From NCBI RefSeq assembly GCF_051020955.1, contig NC_135019.1, forward strand, positions 9,941,501 to 10,005,500: a stretch of 64,000 bases of DNA, written 5' to 3'. The notes beneath the pieces are model-generated. The model saw only the letters and a list, made by a program, of their open reading frames with translations, was not told the DNA's origin and did no database searches. Origin of the DNA: Megalopta genalis (taxonomy: Eukaryota; Arthropoda; Insecta; Hymenoptera; Halictidae). This document shows, piece by piece, positions 46,633 to 59,649 of this stretch. The stretch's first letter is position 1. Each line of letters starts with the position of its first letter. Position numbers and translations under genes: made by a program.

Positions 46633-48471
46633 TACGGGAACCGAGAGTAGAACGTTTTTAACGATATTCGATACGGTTTTAGTTGATTATCGTATGTTCT
46701 TTAAGAACTGACGACACGCAACACCGTGGACCGAAGAATACTGTTTTATATTACGCGGAACCTCTCTTTCTCACACTCTCTCTCCCTCCTCCCTTCTTTC
46801 TTTCTCTCGCCCGTTCTCCCTCTCCCCGTCTCTCTCTCTCCCTCACTCCTCGTTTCGCTTTTAAGAGACACCATCTCTCTCGCGGGGATTAAAAAAGAAA
46901 AAAAAAAGCTCCACCCCCTACGTTTATTGTCCGCGCATCGCGCCGACTGTTCACCGGCCGGTTATGCATTATGTTTTATCCGTTCGAGCCGCAGCTTCGA
47001 CCCCCTTTCGATCAGAGCCCGCCTAGGTCCACTCTCCCCATCCCCCTTTTGTTAACTTTCTCTCGTGTCCAACGTTCCGGGCTCTCGGGGAAAAAAAAAG
47101 AACCGTCTACCGTCGCCCTCGACACACTTGCCTCGTCTCGTTGTCGCTCTTTCTCTCGCCCTAAACTACAACTCTCAATCGGGAGCAGGGAAAAAACGAA
47201 GCGGATCGTAGAGTCGGACGTTCGGCGTCGAGCTGCACGCGCAAGAAACGCATCGCGGAAACACGGTCGCGCCACTTTTTGCCGAAATTGCTGAATTCAC
47301 GGGACAGGATCGCGCGCGCATTCGATAACGAACCGGCCGCCGCGTCCAACGGACGCCGTTTCTTTCGTGCGGAAACGCGTCGATCGGTCGGGGGGAGGGC
47401 AGGGGGGGTGCTGGGAAAACGAAGCAGCGACTCGCCGTGTCCGGTTACGAGAATTACCCCGTTAAACCGGACACCGGATTATTTCCTTTTTTTTCTTCCT
47501 TCATTCTAAAATCGCCGGATTGGTCGTTATCGGCCAATTATAATATCGCCGATGCGGGAGCCGCGACGGACGGGAAGCGTGCACGATCATGCGCGTTCGA
47601 AAATGAACTGCCGTCTCTACGGATGCGTCTCGTTTTCAGAACACACCGGAGGCAACGAAAATGCCCGCGTGCCCGTTACGTATGTATGTGTACACGTAAG
47701 CGCCGAGCACCACCGAGCCAGGTTCCGATAATCGGTTGTCGTTGCGGAACATTTACGATAATCTATTATTGGAAGGGGAAAAAATTACAAAATATCAATT
47801 ATGACACACAGCGACGATCATTACCGAAAGAGATGCCACTCATTCGTTTCATACCAAATACATAAACGTGGACGCCGCAGAGAGCGTGCCCGCGCCTTGC
47901 GAACACGAGATGTTCCTTCGTCGATCGCCGGATGAAAAGAACACGACAGACAGACAGACAGACAGACACGGGATCACAGAATTAAAGGGAGATCTTGTTC
48001 GCAATATTTTACGGTCCCCGCGGTTTCCGATATTGTTCACGGAATAATAGCTCCGTCGTTCCGCGCCAAGATCTCGGTTGTCGTCGCCGCGGCGGCACCT
48101 ACATCTGACTTTCAAATACCTAAATATCCGAATTTGTCCGTGATACTATCGACGAAAGCCCGCGATTTGACCCGCGCCAGGGGCTGTCATGCCATACCGA
48201 ATCGAGCCAGCGCTATATTTAACAGTGTCTACCAGATTCCGCCGTCCCGCCTAGAAAATCATCGACGATGCGCTTTTCGAAGCGATCGTTCCGTTCATTA
48301 AAACAAGAAAAAAAGAAAAGAAAACACATAGAATACGTTGTGTAGATTCGAAGCGTCGCGTTTTCAAGGTGCCACACTCGCTCTCGCCTCTCGCCGTGCA
48401 TTGTGACGTGTACTGAAATTCACCGATGGGTGTGTATTTAGGTAATCTACGAACTTAACGTGTTTAATAAA
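46633..48471 (+). other. 3' flank of the plus-strand exchanger, probable 3' untranslated region
   Basis: Contains a CT-rich run (46765-46850) and GC-rich sequence with no supported exon. A clean polyadenylation signal, TTTAATAAAG, lies at 48464-48473 and could end the exchanger transcript, giving a 3' untranslated region of about 1.8 kb. Confidence 0.4.
48466..48471 (+). terminator. Candidate polyadenylation signal (AATAAA)
   Basis: AATAAA in a TTTAATAAAGTACTG context, about 1.83 kb after the exchanger stop codon. It is followed by AT-rich sequence; a long (GT)n run lies about 85 bp on (48557-48580). Confidence 0.4.
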
Positions 48472-49169
48472 GTACTGTAATAAGTTATTTTAAACAGCTA
48501 TTATAGATCCCGCGGGCGCGGTTTTTCCCCCGTCCGGCCCGGCGGACGGGAATCGTGTGTGTGTGTGTGTGTGTGTGTGTGCTTTTTTCCGGCGTTTCGA
48601 GCGGGCGCGAGCGTGCGGTTGATCGAAAAATTGCGGTAGCTAGGGTCCGGATCCGCGGTCGCGACGAGTTCGCGCGTTGGCAACTGTAATCGATGCTTCC
48701 GAGACCTTTGGCACGATTTCAACGACGGAGTATCTGCACGAGCCCAAGAAGAGAATCTGCAACCGCCACGCGTCGCAGATTCGCTCGAGCAAGGGCCAGA
48801 AACACGTCGGGACGTCCTGGTTTTTTGACAGGTAAGATAACGCCGCCGTAACAGCGCTCTCGCTCTCGATTGGTTCGTTCGGTTCGGTAAAGTTCCGTGC
48901 GGACACTTATCGGGCAGTGGGCCACACGGCCTTTAACGAACGGTTCGCGACGCACCGGTCCCGCGAATTTCACCGGATTCGCTGCGTAAACAAACGAATA
49001 ACGATGGTTACTCGTCTAGTTTGCTTAAAAAAAAAAAGGAGATTTTTACTTTCTATCACAGTGAACGTGATCGTTCGATACGATAGAAGACGACTGTTCG
49101 AATCTTTGGTCGGGAAAGTGCGGTTTCCGTTTGCATTCCATTGCGATGATCATTGTTTCAGTGACTTCG

Positions 49170-50020
49170 AATAAGGAAGAAACATTTGTTCATCTTGTAT
49201 TAGAAGGGACGAGATGTTCGATTGTACGAGAGGATGTTTTTGTTCGGTGGGTTTGAACGGGCAAGAACACTTTCTCCTTTCTTCTATCGGGAAAGGTGAA
49301 ATTTTTGCTTGTACTCGAAGATAATTTTGTTCAGTTCGGTGACTAGAAACATTATGGAACAGTTCTTCGCCTTGTATCGGAAAGAGTGAGGTTTCTTTTC
49401 GGTTCAAGGCGATGTTTTCGTACGGACGGTTTGAACGAGCAACGACATTTTCATCGCCTTCTAACGCGAAAGCTGGTGTTTCTGTTTGCACTCGAACGTG
49501 AAGACAATTCTTTCTTAGTTCGGTGATTTCAAATAAGAAATAGTAGGTCTCTACCGGAAAGTTCTGTCTGATGATGTCATTGCAAATTTCGATAGATATG
49601 CACATATTCCTTTGGAGACATATATTTTTGAAAAATGTTGCTCACAAATTGCCATCACGCTGGCAAGAGGTCATAAGTAACGACGGAAATTATATCGTAC
49701 AATGAATATTACTAAATTTATGAAGAATCTATTATCTCCTTTCATTTCTCAAACGGACAGAACTTTCCGGTAGACCTAATATTTCTTCATGTCATATTAT
49801 AGAAGGAGCCAGGGTTTTGGTTGAACGAAAAGACGATGTTTTTTATTCGGAGGGTTTGAACGAGCCCCGTTCGAACACGGGGATCATATTGTTCGTTTAG
49901 CGATTAAGAGAGAACACCGGCTTCTCTTGGAGGAGGCGAGCTTTTTATTCGAACGCGAGGACGACGTTTTTATCCGTAGAGCGGCTTGAACGAACAACGA
50001 TTCCTTGGTCGTCCTCTATC
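49170..50020. repeat. Degenerate tandem repeat of about 196 bp, split by a mariner relic
   Basis: The block 'cgatgtttt.gt.cgg.gggtttgaacg.gcaa' recurs near 49215, 49411, 49836 and 49951. 'agttcggtga' and 'cactcgaa.g.gaagataa' blocks alternate with it. The element at 49546-49776 interrupts the array. A 151-codon minus-strand frame here (49150-49605) is repetitive and has no family match. Confidence 0.7.
49546..49776 (+). mobile_element. Mariner relic with the transposase C-terminal tail
   Basis: Ends ggtctctaccggaaagttct and the complement of agaactttccggtagacc lie between TA dinucleotides. Inside, one frame reads LPSRWQEVISNDGNYIVQ then stop, the characteristic end of a mariner transposase. 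Everything upstream of that tail is deleted (231 bp remain). Confidence 0.85.
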
Positions 50021-52722
50021 GATGACAGCGGTGTTCCTATTTTCATTCGTGCCCGAAGATAATACTTTTATTCGCAGGCAGCGAATAATACTTCGATCCG
50101 GAAGCCTATAGACAACAGCCACGATCGAAAGCGGAATCGTCGCGACGGTGTCCCGTTGGTTTACGATTCAATCCGCAGGCTGCTGCTAACAAGTTTACGA
50201 ATAAATCCTTGCCGCTCCATCGGCCCGAAAGCGCGCTAATTACGCCACGCCGACAAAACACTTATTTCGCAGCAGCTACAAACGCGGAGAGAATCAGCGA
50301 GTTGTACCATCCCCCTCCCCGGGGAGTGGGAGGGTTGAGAAATCGCATGCAAGGCGTTGAAAACTTTCGAAAACTCCGTAAGAGTCGTTAATCCCCTGAA
50401 TAAAAGATGATCTTGCTGCTCGAACGAGGGCAACAAAAAATTCGGGTGACGAAAGGCAAACGCGAAGGGTTTTTTTACGGTCTCGACGGGTAATTTTTAA
50501 TTTTCACGGCGGCGCGGTCGGGCGCGCGCGCGCGCGCGCAAGCGTGCTCTAGAAAAGGTAGTCGCAAGGTCTTTGCCGGAGAATTTCGCGATAACGCGAC
50601 GGTGTATGGAAAACGATACACGGTGACGTATTTAGCGTGCGACAGAGGGTTACGCATGGTTAAAGGGATCGGATCGGAGCTAAGGTCGGATGGCAGTAGG
50701 TCGAACGCATATGTGCTATATGGGTCGGTAGGTCGAACAACGTGGGCGGTCATAAACGGCTCAGGAAGGGGTCAGCTGCACGTCACCACACCGGATCCGC
50801 AATGCGGCGTTGTCGCTGAGGTCGTTGTCATTTCGCTTTTCCACTCGTTCGTCAATCCTTGCTTTCCCCTATTGTTTACGTTTTACATGTGTCGATATTC
50901 CCGGTACGTGGACATTCGCGAGGCCGCGCGCAGGCCGTTGAACCGGCCCGATATATTCGAAGGGACGAGCTCCTCGGGACGTTATCGAGCGAAACTCGAG
51001 AGTGAAAAAATCGCGGATTCGGCTCGGTTATCGAGTTATCAGCGATCAAAGTGCGGCCAATGGCGGCGCGAGAGGAGCCAACCCCCGCCGCCTCTGTCCC
51101 TGGCGCGCTACGCCACTGTCCACGCTCTCCTCCTGACCTGACTTACTCGCGCCACTATTGGCGGATCAGTGAGAGATCTCGAATGGTTAATACGTCGGAA
51201 AACAAGCCGAATATCGGAGCGAATATCGAGGCTCGCGCTCGCTGATTTCAATTCCAGATTGGCCCCGGGCCTCCCGAAACGTAGCCCCGACCGTTCGAAC
51301 AACACCCTGTGCACGCCTATGTGCCCGCAGATACAGTGCGAAAGGCGTCAAAACTATGAATCGATCCGGCGAACCCCGTCTTGCCGTTTCCCAACCGGTA
51401 AGAAACAAAGGGGGTGGACGGGGCCGAAACGACGTGATCGAAACAGCTAAGGCGTGCATTTCACGCGTGCACATCCCGCACAATGGCGGCACCGTGTTCC
51501 GTGCCGCGAAGCGTGTGCATCGTCGCGCGTGTTCCACTAATTCCGATGCACACCGTTGAATCACTTTTGTTCGACCCCTCGGTGTGCTGCGTTCGGGTCG
51601 ATACGGCGGCTCCGCAAAGGATTTTTAAATTCGCCCGTTCTTCTCGCACGAGAGCCGAGCCTGTTTTCCGCCCGGATTTCACACGTAACATCTGCTTATG
51701 CGCCCGAAACGCAATTACAGATTGATCGAACCTCCAATTAATTTTCTCGCTTCGGATGCTGGTCCACGGAAGCGACGCGAAGCGTTGCAATTAAGTGGGA
51801 CACAGGGGTCGCGAAGTCGCCGGAACGAAACGGATACGCTGGAGGAAAAAACAGAAAAGAAAGAACGTGCGCCGTTGTTCGCGAGTATTTGGACAGTTGC
51901 GAGCAGACTAGGGGGATTTTTATGCACTTACGGCGAAAGTAGGCGTAGGGTCGAATGCGAGCGGAAACGTTGGAAGGATGCCGTTCGCGTTGTTTTCGAG
52001 CGATTAAAATTGTCGCGAAAGGGAATTCGTTTATTCTTTCTGGTAATAATTCTTTCTGCTGTGTAATCGGAGTAGGAAATTTTCATTTTACGTCCACTCG
52101 ATGAAATTATGCTTACAATTTCTGCGCGTTTAATATCGGATGCTCGGTCTTCGCGGCCGACGCGTTGCACAAGCTGAAATTCTTAAAACAAGTCTTTCAA
52201 CGCGAAAGGAATCATTTAAGCCGTCCCTCCACTCGACGTGCTTCTTATCCTGCTCTTCTATTCCGAGAGTCACAATATCTAAAACGAGCGCTTTTAAGTG
52301 CAACAGGAGTTAACAGTCTACTCACCGGTAGCTGCGTCCTTTACAAATTAGAGATAAATAATTCAAGGTTTCCCCCAGCGAATCGCCCACTAGTGGTACA
52401 AATTTCATTGGTAAGCCAATTAGGCGTCTTGAATCATAAAATCCAATAATCTCTCTCTCTTTCTTTCTCTCTTTCTCTCTCTCTTCTCCCTCCCTCTCTA
52501 TCCCTCGCCTTCTCCCTCTCAAGGTTGTTATTTAAGAGAGAATGATCAAGCTTCTTTCAAATATAGCACAGCCATTAAAAAGCTCGTTAATAGGCTTCTG
52601 GATAGCTAAAAGTGTTAAGGAAAAGGAATAGCTTCTGACGAAACAAGCCTATTAAGATTATTCAAGGAGTACGAGTTGGAAACGTTAGGTCACAGTATAT
52701 TTATACAATCGGTCTGCCAGGA
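50021..52722. other. Intergenic spacer, no gene supported
   Basis: Mixed CpG-rich and AT-rich sequence with a (GC)n run at 50521-50540 and a CT-rich run at 52450-52520. Overlapping short frames on both strands (for example 50602-51141, 51187-51564) have no recognisable domains. Confidence 0.4.
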
Positions 52723-52726
52723 TTAA

Positions 52727-53379
52727 CCAGTTAGCTGTGTTCGACGAGCATGCTCGTCATAGAGAAATGGCAATATTTTGTGACACGACGAGTATACTCG
52801 TCGCGCGTAAGAAGCAGCGACCATTGGCTGTTTAAATTGTAATTTTAAGGAAAACAAAAACGTATTCTCAAATTTCAAGATGTTCAGAATATTTTCAGGC
52901 CGATCCTGCGCGAAGTTGTTTACATTGTTATACAAATAAAATTCGAAAAGAATCACGGTATTGGTGCTCGACGTGCAAAGTGCTATTGTATATTGTTCCT
53001 TGCTTTGCTAAATACCACTCTCTCTGCAGCAGCAATTTGAATTTTTAACTTTTATAAGTATTCGATTATCCCTGGGTTTTTCGTTTATTATGTATATGGT
53101 ATATGTTAACGTCGAGTGAATGAGTAAATATTGGTAATAAAATTGTTAATTCTATCAAATAAAACCGTCTTTTTGACCCAATATTTTAACAGCGACACTT
53201 ACATCGTGTTCGACGAGTATACTCGTCGTCGCTTGATTTATCAAATAAAACCGTCTTTTTGACCCAATATTTTAACAGCGACACTTACATCGTGTTCGAC
53301 GAGTATACTCGTCGTCGCTTGATTCTCGCGACACATATATATATGCGCGCTCTGAAATGGAGGCGCCACAGCTAACTGG
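52727..53379. mobile_element. TTAA-flanked (piggyBac-like) element with palindromic repeats
   Basis: TTAA at 52723-52726 and 53380-53383. Ends ccagttagctgtg and its exact complement cacagctaactgg. Inside the left end lie cgacgagcatgctcgtc and cgacgagtatactcgtcg; towards the right end the palindrome recurs twice in a tandem duplication (53155-53325, period about 80 bp). No transposase frame. Class is inferred from the TTAA target and CC ends. Confidence 0.85.
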
Positions 53380-53383
53380 TTAA

Positions 53384-56300
53384 CAAAATGAAATATATTA
53401 GGAAGCAGTTCGAAAGTTTCTGTTTCATCAATTTTGTTCGCGAATCTCCACCGTGAATCACGACCGTGTGAAATTCCACATTTCAATAATCATAATACCG
53501 TGCCGTTGATTAGATATCGTCGTGAAGTGTCCAAATGCTCGTGGCCGGAATCGTAATCAGTAGCCGACAAGAGCTACGATTCGGGGCGCGAGTACAATTT
53601 ATTCGGAGTAAAATACGAGACTGATGCTCGTGAATCATTTCCATCGATTTGCTATTTTTGTTCGAGCATATATCGCGATTTCGCCGATACATGAAACTCA
53701 AACAAAATTATTTTCACGTAACCGCAGACCTCGCAGCGAAATCCGGCTAAATCCGCGGAACTGCGAATTGTTTAAACAAACGACGAAGCATCGAACGATG
53801 GAGGAACGGACGCGATCGCTGATTGGGGCAACGGTCAACGGATCGTTCGATCAGACAAGCAAGGAGACAATCTACCCAAAGAAGTCGTCTTCGCGGACAA
53901 ACAAAAAATGCCACGCAACGATTCGGTACGCGCGTACCCATCGAACAATTCTCCAGCTGTGAACAACGTAAGAGAGCAACAACAACGGCCGACGAATAAA
54001 AGAACGAAGAGATGTACTGTTAACAGGAAAATTCTATGATTCGATAGAGCCGAGTCGTGAGAAACGATCTACCGACGAGTCAACAATCTACCTTCGCGTG
54101 TGAGCTAAATACCACGCGACGATACCCCACGCAGAAAAAAAGCTCGTCGTTCGAGCAATTCCCGAGCTCTGAACAATGCATGAACAACGATAACTGACGA
54201 ACACAGGCGACGGAGTTGTACAACGACGGGAACTTATCTGAATCGATAGCCGGATAACGAAATAACGCAGCCTTAGAGAATCCGAAGAGCGAAGAAGTCT
54301 AGATAAAAAGCGATTTGCCTGCGCACCTCTCGAGTACCGCGCGCAGATCCGTCGTCCGGCCAATGCCGAACGTTGGTGCAGAACGGAGGCCAAGATTTGG
54401 CGGATTTGATTGGCGAGCTGTGCGAGCGGCGATCGCGAAAAGGAGCCGAGCTCGCGCGTCGAGATTCGCGAGGAAGGATACAGTCTGCGAATCTGTCTGT
54501 GCGGGAGGAAGGGTGTGGGATCCGCGGAGAGACAGAGAGACAGAGAGACAGAGGAAGAGGGAGAGAGAGAGGAAGAGGGAGAGAGAGGGAGAGAGAGAGA
54601 GAGGAAGAGAGGGAGAGAGAGAGAGAAAGAGGAAGAGAGAGGGAGAGAGAGAGATGAAGAGAGAGGGAGAGAGAGGGAGATAGAGATGCATAGGTAGCGA
54701 GCGAGATCAGGTGAAGGTAGAGATATAGCTGCGAGGGCGACTCGATGCGACAAATGCGGCGAATGCGCCGAATGCGCCGAATGCGACGTAGGCAACGTCA
54801 TGCGCCCTGAGATGGACCGCAACCCTCTGGCTCGGCTCGGCTCGGCTCGGCTCCGCTTGACGAGGCGGCGAGGCGCGGGGACGGCGGCCGTAGAGGGCAT
54901 GGAAGCTGGTGGACGGAACCAGGGGGTGAAGCGAGGGCGCGAGGTGTTCTTCGGTGATCGCGGTGGTCGCAGTGCGCGGGCGTGGGCGCGCGCGCTTTGG
55001 CACCCGCTCGGCTCGCGATCCGTGTGCTCGAGGGAGCGCAGAGGAACGGCGGTTACGGAGGTACTACGGAGGTACAGAGGTACAGAGGTACGGAGGTACG
55101 GTGGCAACGGAGGCACGGTGGCAACGGAGGCACGGAGGCACGCACGCTCGTCGCTGCTGCTGCGAAGGAGGGAGTCACAGTGGAACCAATTTGTGCAGTG
55201 TTGCTTGCCACACGTCCGAGGTATAGCCACTTGCCGTTTCTACGAACGTTGTTTCCGTTGTCGCGTTCCCGTCGTCGTCGTCGTCGTCGTCGTCGTCAGC
55301 GTCGTCAGCGTCGTCAGCGTCGTCAACGTCGTCGTCAGTCGGTGCTTCATCATTCTCGTTTTCTCTGTGAACGAAAAACCGCCCCCGCTCGTACGAAACC
55401 GTAGAACCGTTGCTCCTCCGGAACGGCCTTTTCTTCCCTTCGTCTTCGTCACGGCCGGTGACGTATCTCTCTCTCCCGCGGTGCAAAACCAAACACCCCG
55501 CAAGAATCGATCAACCGGAGAGAGAACGAAAAAATAAAAAAAAAGAAAGAATCGAAAAAAAAAGAAGGGTACTGCTCTCTCGTGGGTGTCCCCCGAGATC
55601 ACGGTAGTAGCCCCGGTGTGCTTTCTTCGCCGAGAATCATTCTCTAGTCCGCGCGTCGCATGTCCTTACGCACACGCGATCGACAACGAAGTTTAATGCT
55701 GGAATCGCCACGCGATTCGGGAACGAACTCGCGGTCGACAGTACGCGCGAAGCCGAAGCCGAGATCGAGGCCTAAGCCGAAGTCGAAGTCGAGGTCGAAG
55801 AAAAAATCGAGCCCCAACCTGGAACCGGAAGCCGGACTACTGGGACTGCAGCAGCGTTCTCGCCGCTGCACGAGCCGTGAACGGGATTGGCAGTGCGTGT
55901 AACACGGGCCCACGAGAATTACCGTCCCGTTCGGCCACCTTTGGACACCTCTTCGATTCCTACGAACAGAGAGAGGGAATAGTGGCTGTTTCGAGTACCC
56001 CGGGTGGTGGTGGTTGGTGGTGGTGGTGAAACAAGTCCGGAACGAGCGGCGGATTCGAAGGCAATAATCATCGTCGTCGTCGTCGCGCCTCTCCTCTGAC
56101 CTCCCTCTCCCCCGTCCGCCAGCCCGCTCCTGCCGACGAGCGAAATTAATAAGAACGAGGAGAGGAAAAAAGAAAAAAAAAAGAAGGAAACGGCATACAC
56201 ACACGTACGCATATATACACACGCCTGGAACGACAGAGAGATAACGAAGTAATATATATATATATATGTATATATATCTATATGTACGTGTATATGGACG

Positions 56301-57179
56301 CACGTATATGCATACATATATATGTATATCTTTCCGTACGTCGAATTGAATAGCAATCGCATCACATATCGAAATACTCATATCGACCACGCCGTTCGTT
56401 TCTACGTAATGTACAGAACGACACGTTGCTTTTAAAACGAGTGGAGTTCCGTGCTCCGGTTTCCGCGCAGTGTAGTGATCGAGCCGACTTGTGCGAAACA
56501 GGTCACTAAAACACGTCCCGCCGCCTCTACCTTTACCAGAATAGTCGCGTGCGGACTTGTTACCCCCTCCCTTCCTCCCTCGCCTCCTCCGCCCCCCCTC
56601 CCCGTTTGTTCTTTACTCTGTGGTGCCTAAATAACTTAAGTAAAGAGAGAGAAACGAAAAAAATAATCGCTAAAAAAAACGAAAATATTTAAAAGAGAGG
56701 AAAATTAGTGCCTATATATAAACGTACGCGCAATAACGAATATATCAGAACCGTTCGAGAACGACTCTTCTTCCTTCTCTTTCATTTTTTGGGGGGCGAA
56801 TCGGTGGCCGACCGATTTCGACGCACCGGATCGAGGCTGCATCACGTATACGTACATACGTGCACACACACGTAGCACGGAAGCGCGCGCGCGCGCGCAT
56901 ACGCGTACACACAAATCTGTACGATCTATACGGAATCTTAGCGATCCACGGCTCGCTCCGAATGGTCCGATGCTTGTTCGTTACTTCGCAGTCCGATCGC
57001 CATCCGATTCGCGCTAGAACAACCCTTCTTCCGAGTAGTTCTCGCTTCCTTGGGAACAGCTGAAAGCCTCTCGCGTCCTCGTCTCACCTCGTCTCGACTC
57101 ACACACACACATACACACAGAGAACACAGAGAGACACGCATAGTTACACGCGCACACACGCACACGCACACACCGTACA
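53384..57179 (+). promoter_or_regulatory. Upstream region of the K-channel beta gene
   Basis: A purine-rich (GA)n block (54530-54690), a ggaggtacagaggtac minisatellite (55050-55140), (CGT)n at 55270-55335 and several AT or CA runs lead to the start codon at 57180. Long frames on either strand (54088-55230, 54800-55537, 55644-56390) are repeat-driven and overlap, so I do not call them genes. Promoter and 5' untranslated sequence are likely; the start site is unknown. Confidence 0.4.
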
Positions 57180-57327
57180 ATGTCCCGTTTAATGTTGTGC
57201 AATCTTGGTAATACGTCCACGGCTGGAAATGATACGAATAACAACGCGAATACAAACAGTAGTATGGAAGACGACGACTATTATTCGCTGCCTACGATTT
57301 ATCGGTAAGTAAGATTCCACCGAGTCA

Positions 57328-57386
<59 letters not shown>

Positions 57387-58254
57387 ATATCTATCCATCT
57401 GTCTATCTATATATCTATCTGTCTATTTCTATCTATTTTTCTCTGTCATCTATCACTTTCTCTATGATTTCTTTTCGTTTCCACGCTACTGCCCGCCTAA
57501 CAGCTCGGCGAAACAATCTTTTGTTGGAACACTTCGAACAACGACGAACCCATTTCGAACCGACGCCAGGGGTGGTTGTTTCCGTGCTTGACTCGCGATG
57601 ATACTTGTCTCGCTTCTGGAGAGCGGATCGTGTTTGAGGAGGAGACCGACGGTAGAGTGTGTCCCGGAGAAGAGGGAATCGGAAGGCGATGCCTGAGACA
57701 ACGGCGATCGCGGCGATCGCATACGACGTTTTTAATCGACGCACGCTATCGATAACGCTTTACCCAACGTACAACCGTAACTTTGTTGCCCCGTCGTCGT
57801 GTTGCTCTCCCATGTGCGTGGACGCACGTGTTCGATCGTGCGTCCATCGTGATAGATCGTCTAATCGTGCCGCCGCATGTACGCCACAGATCCACTGACC
57901 TACTATACCTGTACGCGAATCGATGTCACTCTACTTTTAATTGTACGCTAGTTTGCCAGTTTCTTGGTCGTTACCATACACGCAAATAGATATCCCCCGC
58001 CGAGCCAGCCCTCGTTCGACGTCGAACGTCCTTGACGTTTCCTTCATCGTCGTACTCTTTTACCTCCGTTCTTTCGCCCCGATTTCACCGCTCCACGGAC
58101 GCTCTTCGGCACAGTAGTAAGAATCGTGCATTCCCCGTCGACGATCCGAAATCATTATCGTGACGTCATATAGTCGATCGACCGATAGCTCCGTCACTGT
58201 ATCACAATTCCCCGGCCACTTTAAAATAGATACCTACTGATCTCGCTCGCTCGC

Positions 58255-58300
<46 letters not shown>

Positions 58301-58608
58301 GCTCTCTATCTCGCTATATTTCTCTCTCTCTCTCTTTTGCTCTCTATCTCTCTATATTTCTCTCTCTCTCTCTCTCCCTCTTTGCTCTCTATCTCGCTAT
58401 ATTTCTCTCTCTCTCTCTCTCTCTCTTTTGCTCTCTATCTCGATATATTTCTCTCTCTCTCTCTCTCTTTTGCTCTCTATCTCGCTATATTTCTCTCTCT
58501 CTCTCTCTTTTGCTCTCTATCTCTCTATATTTCTCTCTCTCTCTCTCTCTTTTGCTCTCTATCTCTCTATATTTCTCTCTCTCTCTCTCTTTTGCTCTCT
58601 ATCTCGCT

Positions 58609-58676
<68 letters not shown>

Positions 58677-58692
58677 TGCTCTCTATCTCACT

Positions 58693-58728
<36 letters not shown>

Positions 58729-59611
58729 CTCTCTATCTCGCTATATTTCTCTCTCTGTCTCTCTCTCTCTCTCTTCCATTAACTATACCCGGACGCGCCG
58801 AAATATCGATGGCACGAATCGTAACGTAGAACACTCTGGGGGGCGAAAACAAATCGAGCTTGCGGAAACGAAATTGTTTTCTAGGTGTAGCCCGCGTTTT
58901 CGGGCGAATCGAATTCGAATCGGAAGCTCGGCCGCGCCGGCTAATTTCATTATTGATTAATTCTACTCGCTCGAATGTTTGTAAACATCGACCGGGGACC
59001 GGGTGTTCCATTCCGCGGTAAATTGGCCGACTCCGCGAGTAGACGGACGCCACCCTGGCATGAATATTCACGAGTACTCGCGCGAATTTTCAAGTTCGAC
59101 TCGCCCGGAAAATGCGGATAAACCGTCCGCACGAACAGAATTTATTTCCCCCCCAAGCCTGCGTTGCTCCGCACGGTCGTCGAACAACCGCAACGAATCT
59201 TCCTCCCCCGATTCGTTTCTCGAATCGTTCCCCGCAGCACAACGTGCCCGAATCTGCCGCGCCGATTCAACGAAACCGTCCTACACTCCGTCCGGTGGAA
59301 CTTCCCGTATCCGACCGGTGCCCTAACTTCCTCCGTGTACGCGTGTACGCGGCTTGGTTTCTCTCCGCGAACGATCGTTTCGTCCGCGATGGCGCGCGGC
59401 CAAAATACTTTCGAGTCCCCGACGTTCTATATTCACGATTCATTAAGGAATCACCGAGAAAACTGGGTGCATAGGGGATCGTGCGCCGGGGTCACGGCGT
59501 GACCTTGCAGTTCGGCTGCGGGAGATTCTATTGTTCTCGGGTCGGTTCGCTGCGAAACGGTTGCCACACGCAGTGATAACACATGCACGCCGTGGCGGAT
59601 CTTTCTGTGTC

Positions 59612-59649
<38 letters not shown>

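Noticed and set aside
47943..47968. (ACAG)n run considered as an array feature
   Set aside because: Simple microsatellite with no spacer structure; there is no CRISPR-like array anywhere in the window.
48640..48973. Two overlapping minus-strand frames of 84-88 codons
   Set aside because: No family resemblance, no splice partners; CpG-rich chance frames.
49862..49890. ccccgttcgaacacgggg hairpin resembling a tRNA T-arm
   Set aside because: The loop would be 8 nt and no D-arm, anticodon arm or acceptor stem can be built around it; it belongs to the degenerate tandem array.
54088..55230. 380-codon minus-strand frame, Ser/Leu-rich
   Set aside because: Driven by the (GA)n block; overlaps an equally long plus-strand frame; no family match or splice context.
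55644..56390. 248-codon minus-strand frame
   Set aside because: Composed of Tyr/Ile, Asp and Gly runs from AT, (CGT)n and similar repeats upstream of the K-channel beta gene.
58299..58960. 176- and 207-codon Ser/Leu-rich plus-strand frames
   Set aside because: Translations of the CT minisatellite.
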